From: Vitellaria paradoxa
Taxonomy: Eukaryota > Streptophyta > Magnoliopsida > Ericales > Sapotaceae
Assembly: GCA_019916065.1 (NCBI GenBank)
Contig: CM034241.1
Coordinates: 10,205,223-10,269,222 of the forward strand
Length of the DNA stretch: 64,000 nucleotides
Direction of reading: 5' to 3'
This document shows, one piece after another, positions 23,289 through 34,088 of this stretch. The translations under genes and the position numbers were made by a program. The first letter of the stretch is position 1; each line of letters opens with the position of its first letter. The notes under the pieces are model-generated. The model had not been told where the DNA came from and ran no database searches. It saw only the letters and a list, made by a program, of their open reading frames with translations.

Positions 23289-23801
23289 ATGAACCAGCAA
23301 GAAGGACAACAGAAGAACAATGGCAGAGGACGAGGTCGTGGTGGAGGAGGACCAGGGCTAAGAAGGGACAATACTATTCTGCAGGGACGCGTATTTGCAC
23401 TGAACCATTGGGAGGCACCAGAACCCATTATAGCGGTACCAGAGAACATAGTTATTCAGGTTACCTCATTACTCTTTAGTACTTGGGTGGTAATCCTAGT
23501 TGATACTGGTGCTTTGCATTCCTTTATATCTTCCAAATGTGCACGTTCATTGAAATTAATACCAGAGGAATTGAGTGGAACCTTAACCATTGATTCCCCT
23601 CTGGGAAATAACACTGTGGCAAATAGGCTCACTAGATCTTGTATAATCCAATTCGGGGAGATCATAGTAGAATGTGATCTTATCTGGTTGGATATGAACA
23701 CCTACGATGTCATTCTAGGAATGGACTGGTTGTCTTTACACCAAGCAATTATTGATTGTCATCTGAAGCGTGTGTCGGCGATTCTTCCATCGGGAGCTTG
23801 A
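23289..23801 (+). pseudogene. RE2 aspartic protease domain
   Basis: A 170-codon frame with a Gly/Arg-rich linker (GRGRGRGGGGPGLRR), then the protease core VILVDTGALHSFIS (about residues 69-82) and DVILGMDWLSLHQAIIDC (about residues 138-155). The domain appears complete; its frame ends at a stop shortly after, before RT. Confidence 0.86.
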
Positions 23802-23924
23802 TTCTGTATCCAAGGAGATTCCTGAGATGATCCAATTATATCCTCAGTACATTCTCGAGGTTGTAGACAATTAAATAGCTTGCTAGCCAATCTGACTTTG
23901 AATGAGGAGCGTCCATAGACTGCT

Positions 23925-24899
23925 CTCCCTCGAGTAGTTTGTGAGTTCCTAGATGTTTTTCCCAATGAGCTTCTCGGTTTGCCACCTTGGCGGGAAATAG
24001 ATTTTCATATAGATCTACAGCCAGGGGTTACACCAATTTCAGTAACCCTTTACCGAATGGCACCAGTAGAACTTCAAAAATTAAAAGTATTACTCTAGCT
24101 AGGATTCATTCGACCCAGTGTTTCCCCCTAAGGCGTGTCAGTTGTTCTTGCAAAGAAGAAAGATGAAAGTTTACAGCTGTGTATTGATTATAGAAAGCTG
24201 AACAGAGTCACTATCAAGAACAAATATCCCTTGCCCCATATAGATGATTTATTTGATCAATTGAGGGGTTCACTATTCTTCTTTAAGATTGATCTTCGAT
24301 TAGGATACCATCAATTACGTATCCGAGAGGAAGATATTCTAAAGACAGCTTTCCATACGAGATATGGGCACTACGAGTTTGTGGTTATGCCTTTTGGACT
24401 CACCAATGCGCCAGCAGCATTCATAGATCTTATGAATTGTGTTTTCCGTCCATACCTGGATAAGTTTGTTGTATTCTTCATTGACGACATACTTATTTAT
24501 TCAAAGGATGAACGGGAGCATGAATAGTACTTTCATATCATTTTACAAACTTTATTAGATCACCAACTGTATGCTAAGGCTAGCAAATGTGAGTTTTGGC
24601 TAACAAAGATACTATTCTTGGGACTTATAGTCTCAATAGATGGCGTTGCTATGGACCTAACAAAAGTAGAAACCGTAATGAGCTGGGAGCAACCGAAGAC
24701 AGTCTTCGAGATAAGAAGTTTCCTCGGTTTGGCAGGGTACTATCGACGATTCATTAAGGACTTTTCTCGGATTGCTGCACCCATGACGCGATTAATCCGC
24801 AAGGATGTTAAGTTTGTTTGGGATGAGAAATGTGAAAGAGCTTTTCAAGAGTTGAAGGCTCGATTGACTCAAGCCTCAGTTCTAATCATACTAGAATGA
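23925..24899 (+). pseudogene. pol: RE2 reverse transcriptase
   Basis: The start of the domain (LYRMAPVELQKLK; GFIRPSVSP) is interrupted by stops near 24097 and 24129. From 24135 the core is open: [44 protein letters not shown] and the active site [10 protein letters not shown] with both aspartates. A stop at about 24525 (CAG to TAG type) is followed by the thumb/connection (24618-24899, [16 protein letters not shown]). It is catalytically better preserved than RE1 but not translatable as one chain. Confidence 0.9.
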
Positions 24900-25172
24900 G
24901 GGGTAGGATATACAGTATACTATGATGCCTCAAAGGAAGGATTGGGTTGTGTGCTAATGCAATTGGACCATGTAGTCGCTTATGGTTCTCGACAACTAAG
25001 AAACCATGAGGAGAACTATCCAACCCATGATCTAGAATTGACCACAATTGTTTTTGCATTGAAACTTTGGAGGCATTATTTGTACGGTGAAAAGTTTGAA
25101 GTCTTTTCATATCACAAGAGTCTGAAATATCTGTTCACCCAATAAGACCTGAACCTGCGACAACGACGCTCG
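24900..25172 (+). pseudogene. RE2 RNase H
   Basis: Reads [66 protein letters not shown], then TAA at 25143 and LNLRQRR. The usual TDH of the last block is SYH, so one catalytic Asp is replaced. A tga near 24897 precedes the domain. Confidence 0.86.
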
Positions 25173-26384
25173 ATGGAATATTTGGAGGATTTCGATTTCA
25201 CCCTTCCATATCATCCAGGAAAGGCAAATGTTGTAGCAGATGCACTTAGTAGGAAATCACATTCAACATTGGCAAATTTGGCAGTGTGGGAATGGAAGAT
25301 GCTAGTTTCTGTGAATGAATTTGAGATTAGATTTGATCAGGAAAATGTTATATTGACAAACTATTCTTTGATGGCAATTCCCACGACACTTACTAAGGTG
25401 ATCGATGCACAACAACATGATGAAGAATGCAAGAAGATGGTAGCTCAAATCTTATCTGGAGATATTTTAGAAGGATGGACACTTTGTTCTGATCAAGGAC
25501 TACAGCATTGTGGAAGGTTGTATGTCTCGAATTCTGATGGCCTTCGGGAGGAGATATTGTATGAGTTCCATAATTCAAGATTTACCATTCACCCTGGAAG
25601 TACGAAGATGTACCGTGATTTAGCGCGACAGTATTGGTGGAAGGGAATGAAGAAGGATGTTGCTCGGTTCGTAGCTAAATGTCTTGCTTGCCAGCAGATA
25701 AAAGCAGAACACCAGAAATCAACTGGATTACTCCAACCATTACTTGTGTCTGAATGGAAGTGGGAGCACATTGCAATGGATTTTGTAGTGGGCTTACCTA
25801 AGACATTGAAGAAAAATAATTCCATATGGGTTATTATTGATCGATTAACAAAGTCAGCACATTTGTTACCCATGAACACTACCGACACACTACAAAAGTG
25901 CAGCGAGCTATATATCCGCGAGATCATCCGGCTTCACAGAACACCAGTCTCCATAGTATCTGACCAAGATCCATTATTCATAGCTCAATTTTGGAAGAGT
26001 CTACAGGAGGCTTTAGGTACTAAATTGACCTTTAGCATGGCATTTCACCCTCAGACGGATGGATAGTCAGAACGGTTATTTCAGACATTAGAAGATATGT
26101 TTCGTGCTTGCATATTAGACTTTAAAGGAAACTAGGAAGAACACTTGCCATTGATAGAGTTTGTGTATAACAACAATTATCGAGCAAGTATTGAAATGGC
26201 ACCTTATGAGGCGTTATATGAGAGGCTATATCATTCTCCTTTGTGTTGGGCCGAAGTAGGAGAATCGGTGATGATAGGACCCGACCTAAACAAAGAAACA
26301 TCAGAAAAGGTTACTATCATTCGTTAACGTCTACTTATTGCCTAGAGTTGCCAGAAAAGCTACGCAGACTAACGAAAACGACCT
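25173..26384 (+). pseudogene. RE2 integrase
   Basis: Starts with the linker GKANVVADALSRK. An H-H-C-C zinc region follows (FHNSRFTIHPGSTKMYRD .. CLACQQIK), then the catalytic core with AMDFVVGLPKT (first Asp), IVSDQDPLF (second Asp) and FHPQTDG. TAG replaces Gln at 26064-26066, and another stop at about 26134 replaces Trp. A further open stretch 26145-26327 carries FVYNNNYRASIEMAPYEALY, the normal end of the core. It would insert the element cDNA into chromatin. Confidence 0.9.
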
Positions 26385-26820
26385 TTGGAGTTCGAGGTTG
26401 GAGATCATATCTTTTTTCAAGTTTCCCCACGTCAAGGAGTCACACGATTCGGGAAAAAAGGGAAGTTAGCTCCTCGATATATTGGACTATTCGAAATCCT
26501 TGCAAAGGTTGGTCAGGTTGCATATCAGCTAGCTCTACCACCTCAACTATCACGTGTTCACGATGTATTTCATGTATCCATACTTCGAAAGTATGAAGCT
26601 AACCTAAGTCATGCGATTGATTGCACTGAACTTGATATTCAGCAAGATGTTACATTTGAACAACAACCGGTTAAGATCGAGGATCGGCGTGAGCAAGTCC
26701 TACGAGGCAAAACCATTCCATTGGTTCGAGTGTTGTGGAGGCACCATGGTATAGAAGAATCCAGCTAGGAGTGTGAGTCTGTTATGCGTGAACGATATCA
26801 TCATTTGTTTAACACTTGAG
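26385..26820 (+). pseudogene. RE2 integrase C-terminus with chromodomain
   Basis: FEVGDHIFFQVSPRQGVTRF is the GPY-type C-terminal domain of integrase. VKIEDRREQVLRGKTIPLVRVLW begins a chromodomain (about 26668-26760), interrupted by TAG at 26766-26768 where a Trp-Glu stretch is expected. The chromodomain targets integration to heterochromatin in chromoviruses. Confidence 0.88.
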
Positions 26821-26856
26821 TCATGCTTTGTGTAAATTTTGAAACGAAATTTACTT

Positions 26857-26869
26857 AAGGGGGCAGGAT
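26857..26869 (+). other. RE2 polypurine tract
   Basis: AAGGGGGCAGGAT immediately precedes the 3' LTR (TGTAATAACC). It is the primer site for plus-strand synthesis. Confidence 0.85.
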
Positions 26870-29099
26870 TGTAATAACCTGAATTTTTTTCTTTTAATTA
26901 ATTTGCTTAAGTGTGGTGGTGATATTTATTATAGTAAAAATCTAGGAAATTGAGCATTCAAAAATTTTTGGAATGATAAAATTAGTTAGAAAGATTTTTG
27001 GAATTAATTTCACCCTATGTGAGAGTTTAATGTAGAATTTCTAAACTTTTATCCAAACAATTCCTAGCCTAATTACCTAATTGGTTCAACCCAAGCCCAT
27101 TAACCTATGGGTCAACCCTTTCCTTTGACTCACCTCAACTCACTTCAACTCACTTTATCACTCATTGAGTTGGCTCATGAATAGTAACTCTAAATCATTT
27201 CCTGACAAACTTCATTTTCTATCCATCCTTTCTTCCATACATCTCTCACATCTCTCAAATTATTTAGTTTATTAGTCAAAAAGAAGACCCTACATTGATG
27301 ACTCTAAAGCTTTCTTTCAAATAATTTAGCAAGCATAATTTAGCATTATGTTTAATTAGTCAAAAAGCTAGCATGATTCTCGGATCATGCCACCTCCATA
27401 CACCTCCCCTAATACCTCTTTTAAATTATTTGGTTTATTAGTCAATAAAGCAAAGCATGATTTCTGGATCATGCCACCCATCTTCATCCATCCTCCAATA
27501 CCTCTCTTAAATTATGTGGTTAGAAAGTCAAAAAAACAAAGCTAGATTATTTGGATTATACTACCTAATGCATAATCCTACTTTAGTGGCTTTCAAGTCT
27601 AGGAAGTGGAGGTTATTTTTCTCTACCTACACTTTCTCTACACTCCCATGACTTCCAAAAAATTGGTGTGCCTTCAAAGAGAAAAAAAAATAAGTAAGAA
27701 AAAAAATCATTATTTATTGTGGTTAGAGATTAGGTGTTTCTTAGAGGAAGAAGAAAGGCTTAGAATTTTCTAATTGGGTGGTGTTCAAAGTTCAACTCCT
27801 TTTTCCTTTACAGGCTTGGTCACCAATATCTTCATTGAGGTAAGATGACGAACCTCCTAAAATATATTTGATGCCTTCCATTTTAAAGATAAATCATTTT
27901 TTGGGTTTAAAGTATGAAATTTGATTGTGATAAAAAAATAATACCCGTATATTGGGGGTAGCGAAACCAAAACTTTGACTAATGTAGCCCAGCATGTTGA
28001 CAGCTCTCTATTTGTAAATTCTGATGTGTTCTTGACCCCTAAAATGGTGGAATTAGGCTTCAGCCAAAACATAAAAGTTGTAGCCCTTTAAGTTTGCTTT
28101 CTAACCCAAAAAGATTTGCATCAATCCAATTTGTGAGTCAAAAGTTATGCTCAAAATACTAAGCATGTGTAAAATTGTATCTTCTAAACAAACTGAATTC
28201 AAGTCTGTTATTGCACATTTAGACCATAGAATTTTTAAAAGTGTAAAACATGAAAGTTGTAGGTTTTAAAGTCTAGTTTCTACAGATATAAAGTTTATAG
28301 ATATTGGAGTTTCGCTCTATTTTATATGAATTTTCTTTTAAGCTACTTTCTCTGCTTAGCCTTTAATTGATGCTTGTTTAGAGTTTTTTTAGAATATTAT
28401 GTTTAAAGATTTATTTAAATTTTCAATTTCCTTCTGTTAATTATTATCATGTTAATAAATTCTATTGATGTGTAATTTTATTCACAAGACCTGATATAGT
28501 AAAACACTTATACTATTTGATATAATACTAAAGTGGACTATTAAGTTGATGCTAGTTAGTTATTTTCCAATTGATATTAAATTATTTTAAACTAGATATT
28601 ATGTATCATTTATTTATGATAACTGACTTAGACAATCAATTTCATCATAGATAGTTGGATGATTTATTCAAACTAAAATGGTCAAAGTAGAACCAAGTAT
28701 TTGATAAAAATGCCCAAATGAAACAATGGACTTATTCTTTCCTCATTTGGTCTTCTTTAAATAAATTTGATTTATTTTAATTGATTCTTTTAGGCATTGT
28801 TTTGTCTACCTAGCAAGTTATATAACTATATTTTTATGATTAAGTAAATTTAATGAAACTTATTTAATACCTTTCTAAATATTGGAATAATTTTATAGAT
28901 ATTTGTGGATATCTTGAAGCCGAAAACCTATGATAAGGGTTTGGTTATAAATAAGATGATGATTGGAAATTTATTCAAATAAAATAAAACTTATAAATTT
29001 TTCTAAAATTAAATATAAGTACAAAGAGCTATTTACTATCTTTATATTCCACAAAATAATAAAATAAAAAAGAAAAGAGGCAAAAACCGAGATCACGGC

Positions 29100-29165
29100 C
29101 AATGAGGTTCGAACTCGCGACTTCAAATCGCAATTAGGGTCACCCGCCCACTAAGCTGCAAACCT
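29100..29165 (-). mobile_element. tRNA-like module, possible SINE head
   Basis: On the minus strand an A-box-like CAGCTTAGTGG (29158-29148) is followed 32 nt later by a B-box-like AGTTCGAACCT (29115-29105). Spacing and order match an internal Pol III promoter of tRNA type. T-rich sequence follows toward 29045. A complete cloverleaf is not evident, so a tRNA-derived SINE remnant is more likely than a tRNA gene. Confidence 0.42.
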
Positions 29166-29935
29166 TGGCTTAATTAATATACCATTAGAAATAATTTTAT
29201 TCTTATCAAGGCTAGTACGGCAAACTTGTCAAAGAATTAACTTAAATACTAATTCCAATTCTAAATTTTTCTAGTTACTTGCTACTTGTTAATTTACATG
29301 TGGTACCTATCTTTGTGATAATAATGTTGGTAATTATGTTTAATCTTTAATTTATTGTGAATTATTATTAAATTTTGAATTGAGATAAAATACTTAAAGT
29401 ATACTATATGTGACTGAATAATCCTACTTCAGATTCATCACTCGGGAACATTGCCGTTTGTTATTAAAAATGTCTGATTTCCATACAAGATACCCTTGGA
29501 ATAATAAAGGGTGAAAATAAATTAAGGCACTCGATGCTAAAGTTATTTTTGGCAATGGGGTGATGGGTGGGTAGAAATGGCCTTTTGGATGGAGATAGGA
29601 ACATATCCATTTTATTTGGGAGATACTCCTTTCTAACCGGGCCAGTCAAGTAGTCAGTCGCGACAGTTAAGTTTTTGGTGGGTGACAGCGTCGGAATGCA
29701 TTGAATGCTAAGCCCATAAAGTCACTAGTTCCCAAGGCTGGGGGTAGAGGAGGATAGGAGTATGATTATCTTAGGAGGATTTAGATTAAACTCCTATACC
29801 AAATATTACTATGACTGGCAACCTCTCTTACTTATGTATGAATGATGTGTTGGAATTATTTAATTATATTTAATTTCTCTTGATGAATATTTTATAAAAA
29901 ATATATATATATATATACATAAAACCTGTATCACT

Positions 29936-29996
29936 ACAGGGTTTAATCCCGAGACCTTGAAGATCTGAATCTGAGATCTCTACCACTGTGACACAG
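29936..29996 (-). mobile_element. Second tRNA-like module, possible SINE head
   Basis: The minus strand has TGTCACAGTGG (29993-29983), 10 of 11 bases of the A-box consensus, then TAGAG, and GGGATTAAACCC (29950-29939) at the B-box distance. The B box has changes that CpG decay would produce. No clear target duplication was found. Confidence 0.35.
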
Positions 29997-30762
29997 ATTT
30001 CATTGTGGTACACACATCAACATTTAACTATTTCTACATGTAAGTAAAATAGTAGTTACGGTGATGGTTTTATCAAACCGTTGTAAGTATAATTTATATT
30101 ATTCAGTTGGTATTTATTGAATTAATTGTTGTATAAACAGTATGCCACCTAATCACATTCACTGTAGTGGGTCACTTAATACAGTGTAGCATTACAACCA
30201 CTGCATATAGGTACCTAGGAGATTCTGATTACTGGGCTTTAGTAACTCACCCTTTGGGAATATTTTTTTCAAGATATTAAGCACAGAGATACTGAAGATG
30301 AGCTGGAAAGAGATTAATTTCTCTTAAATATTCCATTAGAAGAGTTATCTATTTTTTTTTCTTGCGCAGTGCTGGAAGACTTTATTTATTATTGTGCTCT
30401 GTAATAATAATTATTGGATGATTGTAATCATTAAGTTTAGACCTAATTGTTTTATTTGATATGTAATGTTAATCGCATGGTTGGGACGCTTAGATGGCTC
30501 TGTAATATTATTCTCTATTTTTTTTATTTTGTGCCCTGTAGTTGAATCCCATCGAATGATTCAGTCTAATGACTTATAAATATTGGTTGGGATAAACTAG
30601 GAATTTTGAATACCTTAAATTTTTATTGTAAGTCAACTCTAGTTTGGAGGAAAAATTTGGAGTGTGACGGTGTGTTGCTGTCATCTTATTTTTATACCAA
30701 ATAAATAATCCCAAGTCACCCTTGGGTATTTGGGTTATGAAAATCCGAGGCGTGACATCGAG

Positions 30763-32393
30763 TACATGGAAAGCTTCAACTTTGAACTACATTACTATCC
30801 GGGCAAGGCCAACGTGGTTACTGATGCCTTAAGCCAGAAGACCCATGCCACCTTGGCTAATGTGGCAGTACGAGAGTGGAGGATGATGGATAATTTGGGT
30901 GAGTTTGGGCTTAACTATCAGGAGGTCAAGAACCAAGCAGTGTTATGTTCTATGGTGATTCAGCCTACCTTACTAAGTAGAGTTGTGGAGGCCCAAGGTA
31001 ATGATGCTGAGGCTAATGAGTACTGGGTACGGATGAGTAGTGATGAGGTCATGCCTAGTTGGATGACAGGGTTAGATGGAGGATTAAGATTTCAGGGAAG
31101 GCTGTTTGTGCCAATTTCAGTTAGAGATGCAGTATTGAGGGAGTTTCACCATTCCAAGTTCGCAGTACATCCTAGAAGGACAAAGATGTACCAAAATCTC
31201 TGCCGATAGTTCTTTTGGGCTGGGATGAAAAGAGATGCAGCTAAGTTTGTGAGCAAGTGTTTCACTTATCAGCAAGTGAAAGCAGAGCATCAGAGCCCTG
31301 CAGGATTGTTCAGCCATTGCTAGTTTCAAAACGGAAGTGGGAAAATATCACAATAGACTTCGTTACTAATTTGCCCAAGTCTCCCAAGAAGCATGATACT
31401 ATTTGGGTGGGGGTGGATGGATTAACAAAGTCAGCGCGCTTCTTACCAATTTGTTTGACTGACTTATTGGATAGTTTGGCTCAGTTGTACATTAGAGAGA
31501 TTGTGAGGCTACATGGGGCTCCGATGTCAATCGTATCAGATAGGGATCCCAGATTTGCATCTTGTTTCTGGTAGAGTCTCTAGCAGGCCATGGGTATAGA
31601 ATTGATGTTTAGTACTGCCTATCATCCTCAAACAGATGGGCAGTCTGAACGTACCATTCAAATCTTGGAGGATATGCTTCGGGCATGCTTATTGGATTTT
31701 CAAGGTAGCTAGGAGACGCACTTTCCATTGGTAGATTTTTCATACAATAACAGCTATCAGTCCAGTATTGAGATGGCAACTTACAAGGCATTGTATGATA
31801 GGCCATGCAGATCCCCTATTTACTGGGCAGAGGTTGGGGAGAGAACTTTGTTAGGACCTGAGATGGTTCGGGAGATAACAGAGAAGATCAAAATCATTAG
31901 GCAGAGGCTTGAGACAGCGTGCAGTTGCTAGAAGAGCTATGCTGACTAGAGGTGAAGGCCATTGGAGTTTGAGGTGGGAGACCATGTGTTTCTAAAGGTC
32001 TCGCCACGTAAGGGAAAGTTTCGATTTGGTCGTAAAGGCAAATTGTCACCGAGGTTCATTGGGCCATTCAAGGTGTTAGCTTGGGTTGGCGAGGTGGCAT
32101 ACCATTTGGCTTTTCCACCGAGGTTGTTTGGAGTGCATTTAGTGTTTCATGTGTCCATGTTGAGGAAGTACATCCCTGACCCATCGCATGTTTTGGATTC
32201 AGGAGAGCTTGAGGTAAATTCTGATGTTTCCTATGAGATAAAGCCTGTGAGAATTGTGGATTCTCGTGAGCAGGTTCTTCGAGGAAAGACAATACCATTG
32301 GTTCGGGTACTGTGGAAGCATCATGGGATAGATGAGTCGACTTGGGAGCTCGAGCAAGATATGAGACATCATTTTCCCAAATTGTTTGCTTGA
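30763..32393 (+). pseudogene. RE1 integrase with chromodomain
   Basis: Continues RE1 pol after the RE2 insertion: FELHYYPGKANVVTDALSQK, zinc region (REFHHSKFAVHPRRTKMYQN; second Cys pair reads FTYQQVK, so one Cys is Tyr), core (ITIDFVTNLPKSPKKHDTIW, IVSDRDPRF, YHPQTDGQSER), GPY-type end (FEVGDHVFLKVSPRKGKFRF) and a complete chromodomain (PVRIVDSREQVLRGKTIPLV .. HHGIDESTWELEQDM) to the stop at 32391. Internal stops at about 31208, 31572, 31581 and 31711 fit Gln or Trp codons changed by one transition. Confidence 0.92.
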
Positions 32394-32442
32394 TTTTTGT
32401 TGTATTATCTTGTTATTTAATTTTCGAGGACGAAAATTTTAT

Positions 32443-32455
32443 AAGGAGGGGAGGA
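32443..32455 (+). other. RE1 polypurine tract
   Basis: AAGGAGGGGAGGA lies directly before the 3' LTR, preceded by 'ttcgaggacgaaaatttt', a context common before the 3' LTR of Tekay/Del-type chromoviruses. Confidence 0.88.
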
Positions 32456-33125
32456 TGTAAGAACCCAGAATTTTAAAAAATATATATACTTTTATTTTAT
32501 TCAAATTTTATTATTTAAGTTTTATTTTATGTGTGACATGTTTATTTAATTGGTTGTGTGTGTGCATATATTGTATGATGCTAATGTATATTTAAATATA
32601 TATATATATATATATATTAGCTGAATGTGTTTTCTATTTATTGGGGGACGTGCATTCTTATTGGCTGAATGAGTGACAAGGAGTTAATGTAGTATAAGGA
32701 GACCAAGAGAGGGGTTCTAGGAATACGTGTGTGTGATAGAGTGGGAGGAGGAGTTATGACAAGAAATTATTGTCATAAGAGAGGCCAAATGGTTACAGCT
32801 AGGAATTTATGGTTTAAAGGTGTATTGATGGGTAAGTTATGGTGGTACATGTAACGGAAGGGAAAGATGAAACATTTTTACATAAACCACTCTTCTTCAT
32901 CTCCCATCATTTTCTTCACATACATAACTTGCACCAGAGAGTTTTCTCCTTCCCACTATTCTTCTATTTTGGTTTCAAAAGTTCCAACAAGAGGAGATTG
33001 GTACAATCATACCTATTAAGAGAAATCGGTGCAAGACAAACAAAGTCCTGAGTTGAGTTCGAAAGAGGGGATCGCCGAAATCACTCTAGAAAGCCAACTT
33101 GAGTTGGTAGTAATGCAATACACAC
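32456..33125 (+). repeat. RE1 3' LTR, first 670 bp only
   Basis: Closely matches 2631-3309 of the 5' LTR, then stops at 'caatacacac' where RE4 begins. The remaining 2.2 kb is not found on the far side of RE4 (47008 onward) or elsewhere in the window. Confidence 0.9.
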
Positions 33126-33195
33126 TGCTTGCTCGATTCCAATGTATCAATATTGGCTCGACCCCAAGTGCAGGGTGTCTATTGAAGCACAATTA

Positions 33196-33209
33196 CCGGT
33201 GAGAACCGG
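33196..33209 (-). promoter_or_regulatory. Conserved LTR-end hairpin (RE4, 3' LTR)
   Basis: CCGGT-GAGA-ACCGG, a perfect 5-bp stem; the 5' LTR copy is at 45279-45292. The flanking sense text CTGTGGACACGATC and CACTTGGGG aligns with RE3 and RE5, whose stems differ in sequence but still pair. Confidence 0.6.
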
Positions 33210-34088
33210 ATCGTGTCCACAGAGAGCCTTTGTAAAAATTAGTGAACAAATGATTCTTGGAAAAGGTTTTAGACAAATTTTCAACCCCACAATGAATGAT
33301 AGAGATTCAATTTGGTTTTAGAAATGGTTGTTTGGATAAAATGTTTTTAGAAACAAATTTAAGAAAACCTTGAATCCAAAACAAGCTCGTAGTGATTGAC
33401 AATAAATTTCAAGGATTCTACACCTAAAAAGGATAGATCAAAAGATAATCTAAATATAAAACCACTTAGAACAATCCAAATCTGATTTGAGTAAGAAATT
33501 AAGGACAAAAATCTGCTGAGAATTCAAATCAAACACCTAATGTGCATAGCTCATAGATTTTACATACAAATCCTAGGAATAGCAATTACCATACAAATCT
33601 AAAAGAAAGGCATGATAATTCTATGTAGAAATCCGTAAGTAAAGACCATAAACCATACAAAATTGAAGTTCAATTGAAATCTCAACTCAAAAATCAATAA
33701 TCAATTCAAATCAAACATAGATTCTTCCTTTAACACATAAGATTTCAACATTGAGCCCATTACCTTGAAATTCTTGCAAATCAACTACGAGACTTGCCTT
33801 GAATCCAAGAGAAAAGTCTACTCAAACATCATAAAAGAAGAAAACAATAAAACTTGAAGTAAATCCATTCATAAAACTGAAATTCTGATACAAGAATTCA
33901 AAGAAATGAAGATGGAATCACTTTCTCTCTCTACAATTCTCTCTCTCTAAAGGAAAACTTAACTGAAAGAAAATGAATCTGTATATCTGTAAAAAACCTC
34001 CTTCGTACATATATATATGAAATATAACATGTAAAAGTACATAATTGCCCATTTCTCAAAAGCTGAATTTCAGAATCCTCGAGTTGCA

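Larger units (their letters stand above)
8847..30757 (+). mobile_element. RE2: Ty3/gypsy chromovirus nested in RE1
   Basis: Both ends begin TGTAATAACCTGAATTT (8847 and 26870). The 5-bp target copies tcgag (8842-8846 and 30758-30762) match perfectly. Inside lie a Met-type primer site (22059), gag, protease, RT, RNase H, integrase, chromodomain and purine tract. The coding part is about 4.8 kb and carries many stops. The 5' LTR is swollen by later insertions to 13.2 kb, while the 3' LTR is 3.9 kb. RE2 is younger than RE1, since it interrupts it, and older than the copia solo LTR and RE3, which interrupt RE2. Confidence 0.93.
26870..30757 (+). repeat. RE2 3' LTR (3888 bp)
   Basis: Starts TGTAATAACC and ends GGCGTGACA at the tcgag duplication. 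It is the only full-length copy of this LTR in the window and the reference for the rearranged 5' LTR. Its second half contains two tRNA-like Pol III box pairs on the minus strand (29105-29158 and 29939-29993), which may be old SINE insertions. Confidence 0.9.
2631..33125 (+). mobile_element. RE1: Ty3/gypsy chromovirus (Tekay/Del-like), split by RE2, 3' LTR truncated
   Basis: The order is 5' LTR (2631-5525), Met-type primer-binding site, gag, protease, reverse transcriptase, part of RNase H (to 8846), then the RE2 insertion (8847-30757 plus tcgag duplication), integrase with chromodomain (30763-32393), polypurine tract and the first 670 bp of the 3' LTR. Gene order and the C-terminal chromodomain identify a chromovirus, and the long LTR (2.9 kb) suits the Tekay/Del group. 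Without the insertion the element is about 8.6 kb, plus a lost LTR end. Multiple in-frame stops and a damaged RT active site show it is non-autonomous. The retained LTR parts are very similar by eye. The left target flank is ctttt; the right flank has been lost at the junction with RE4. Confidence 0.93.

Noticed and set aside
23456..23701. Minus-strand frames opposite RE2 and RE4 pol (for example 23456-23701, 25589-25927)
   Set aside because: They are shadows of the conserved sense frames and carry no motif of their own.
29100..29165. An intact tRNA gene
   Set aside because: Only A- and B-box-like text is present; acceptor and anticodon stems do not form convincingly.
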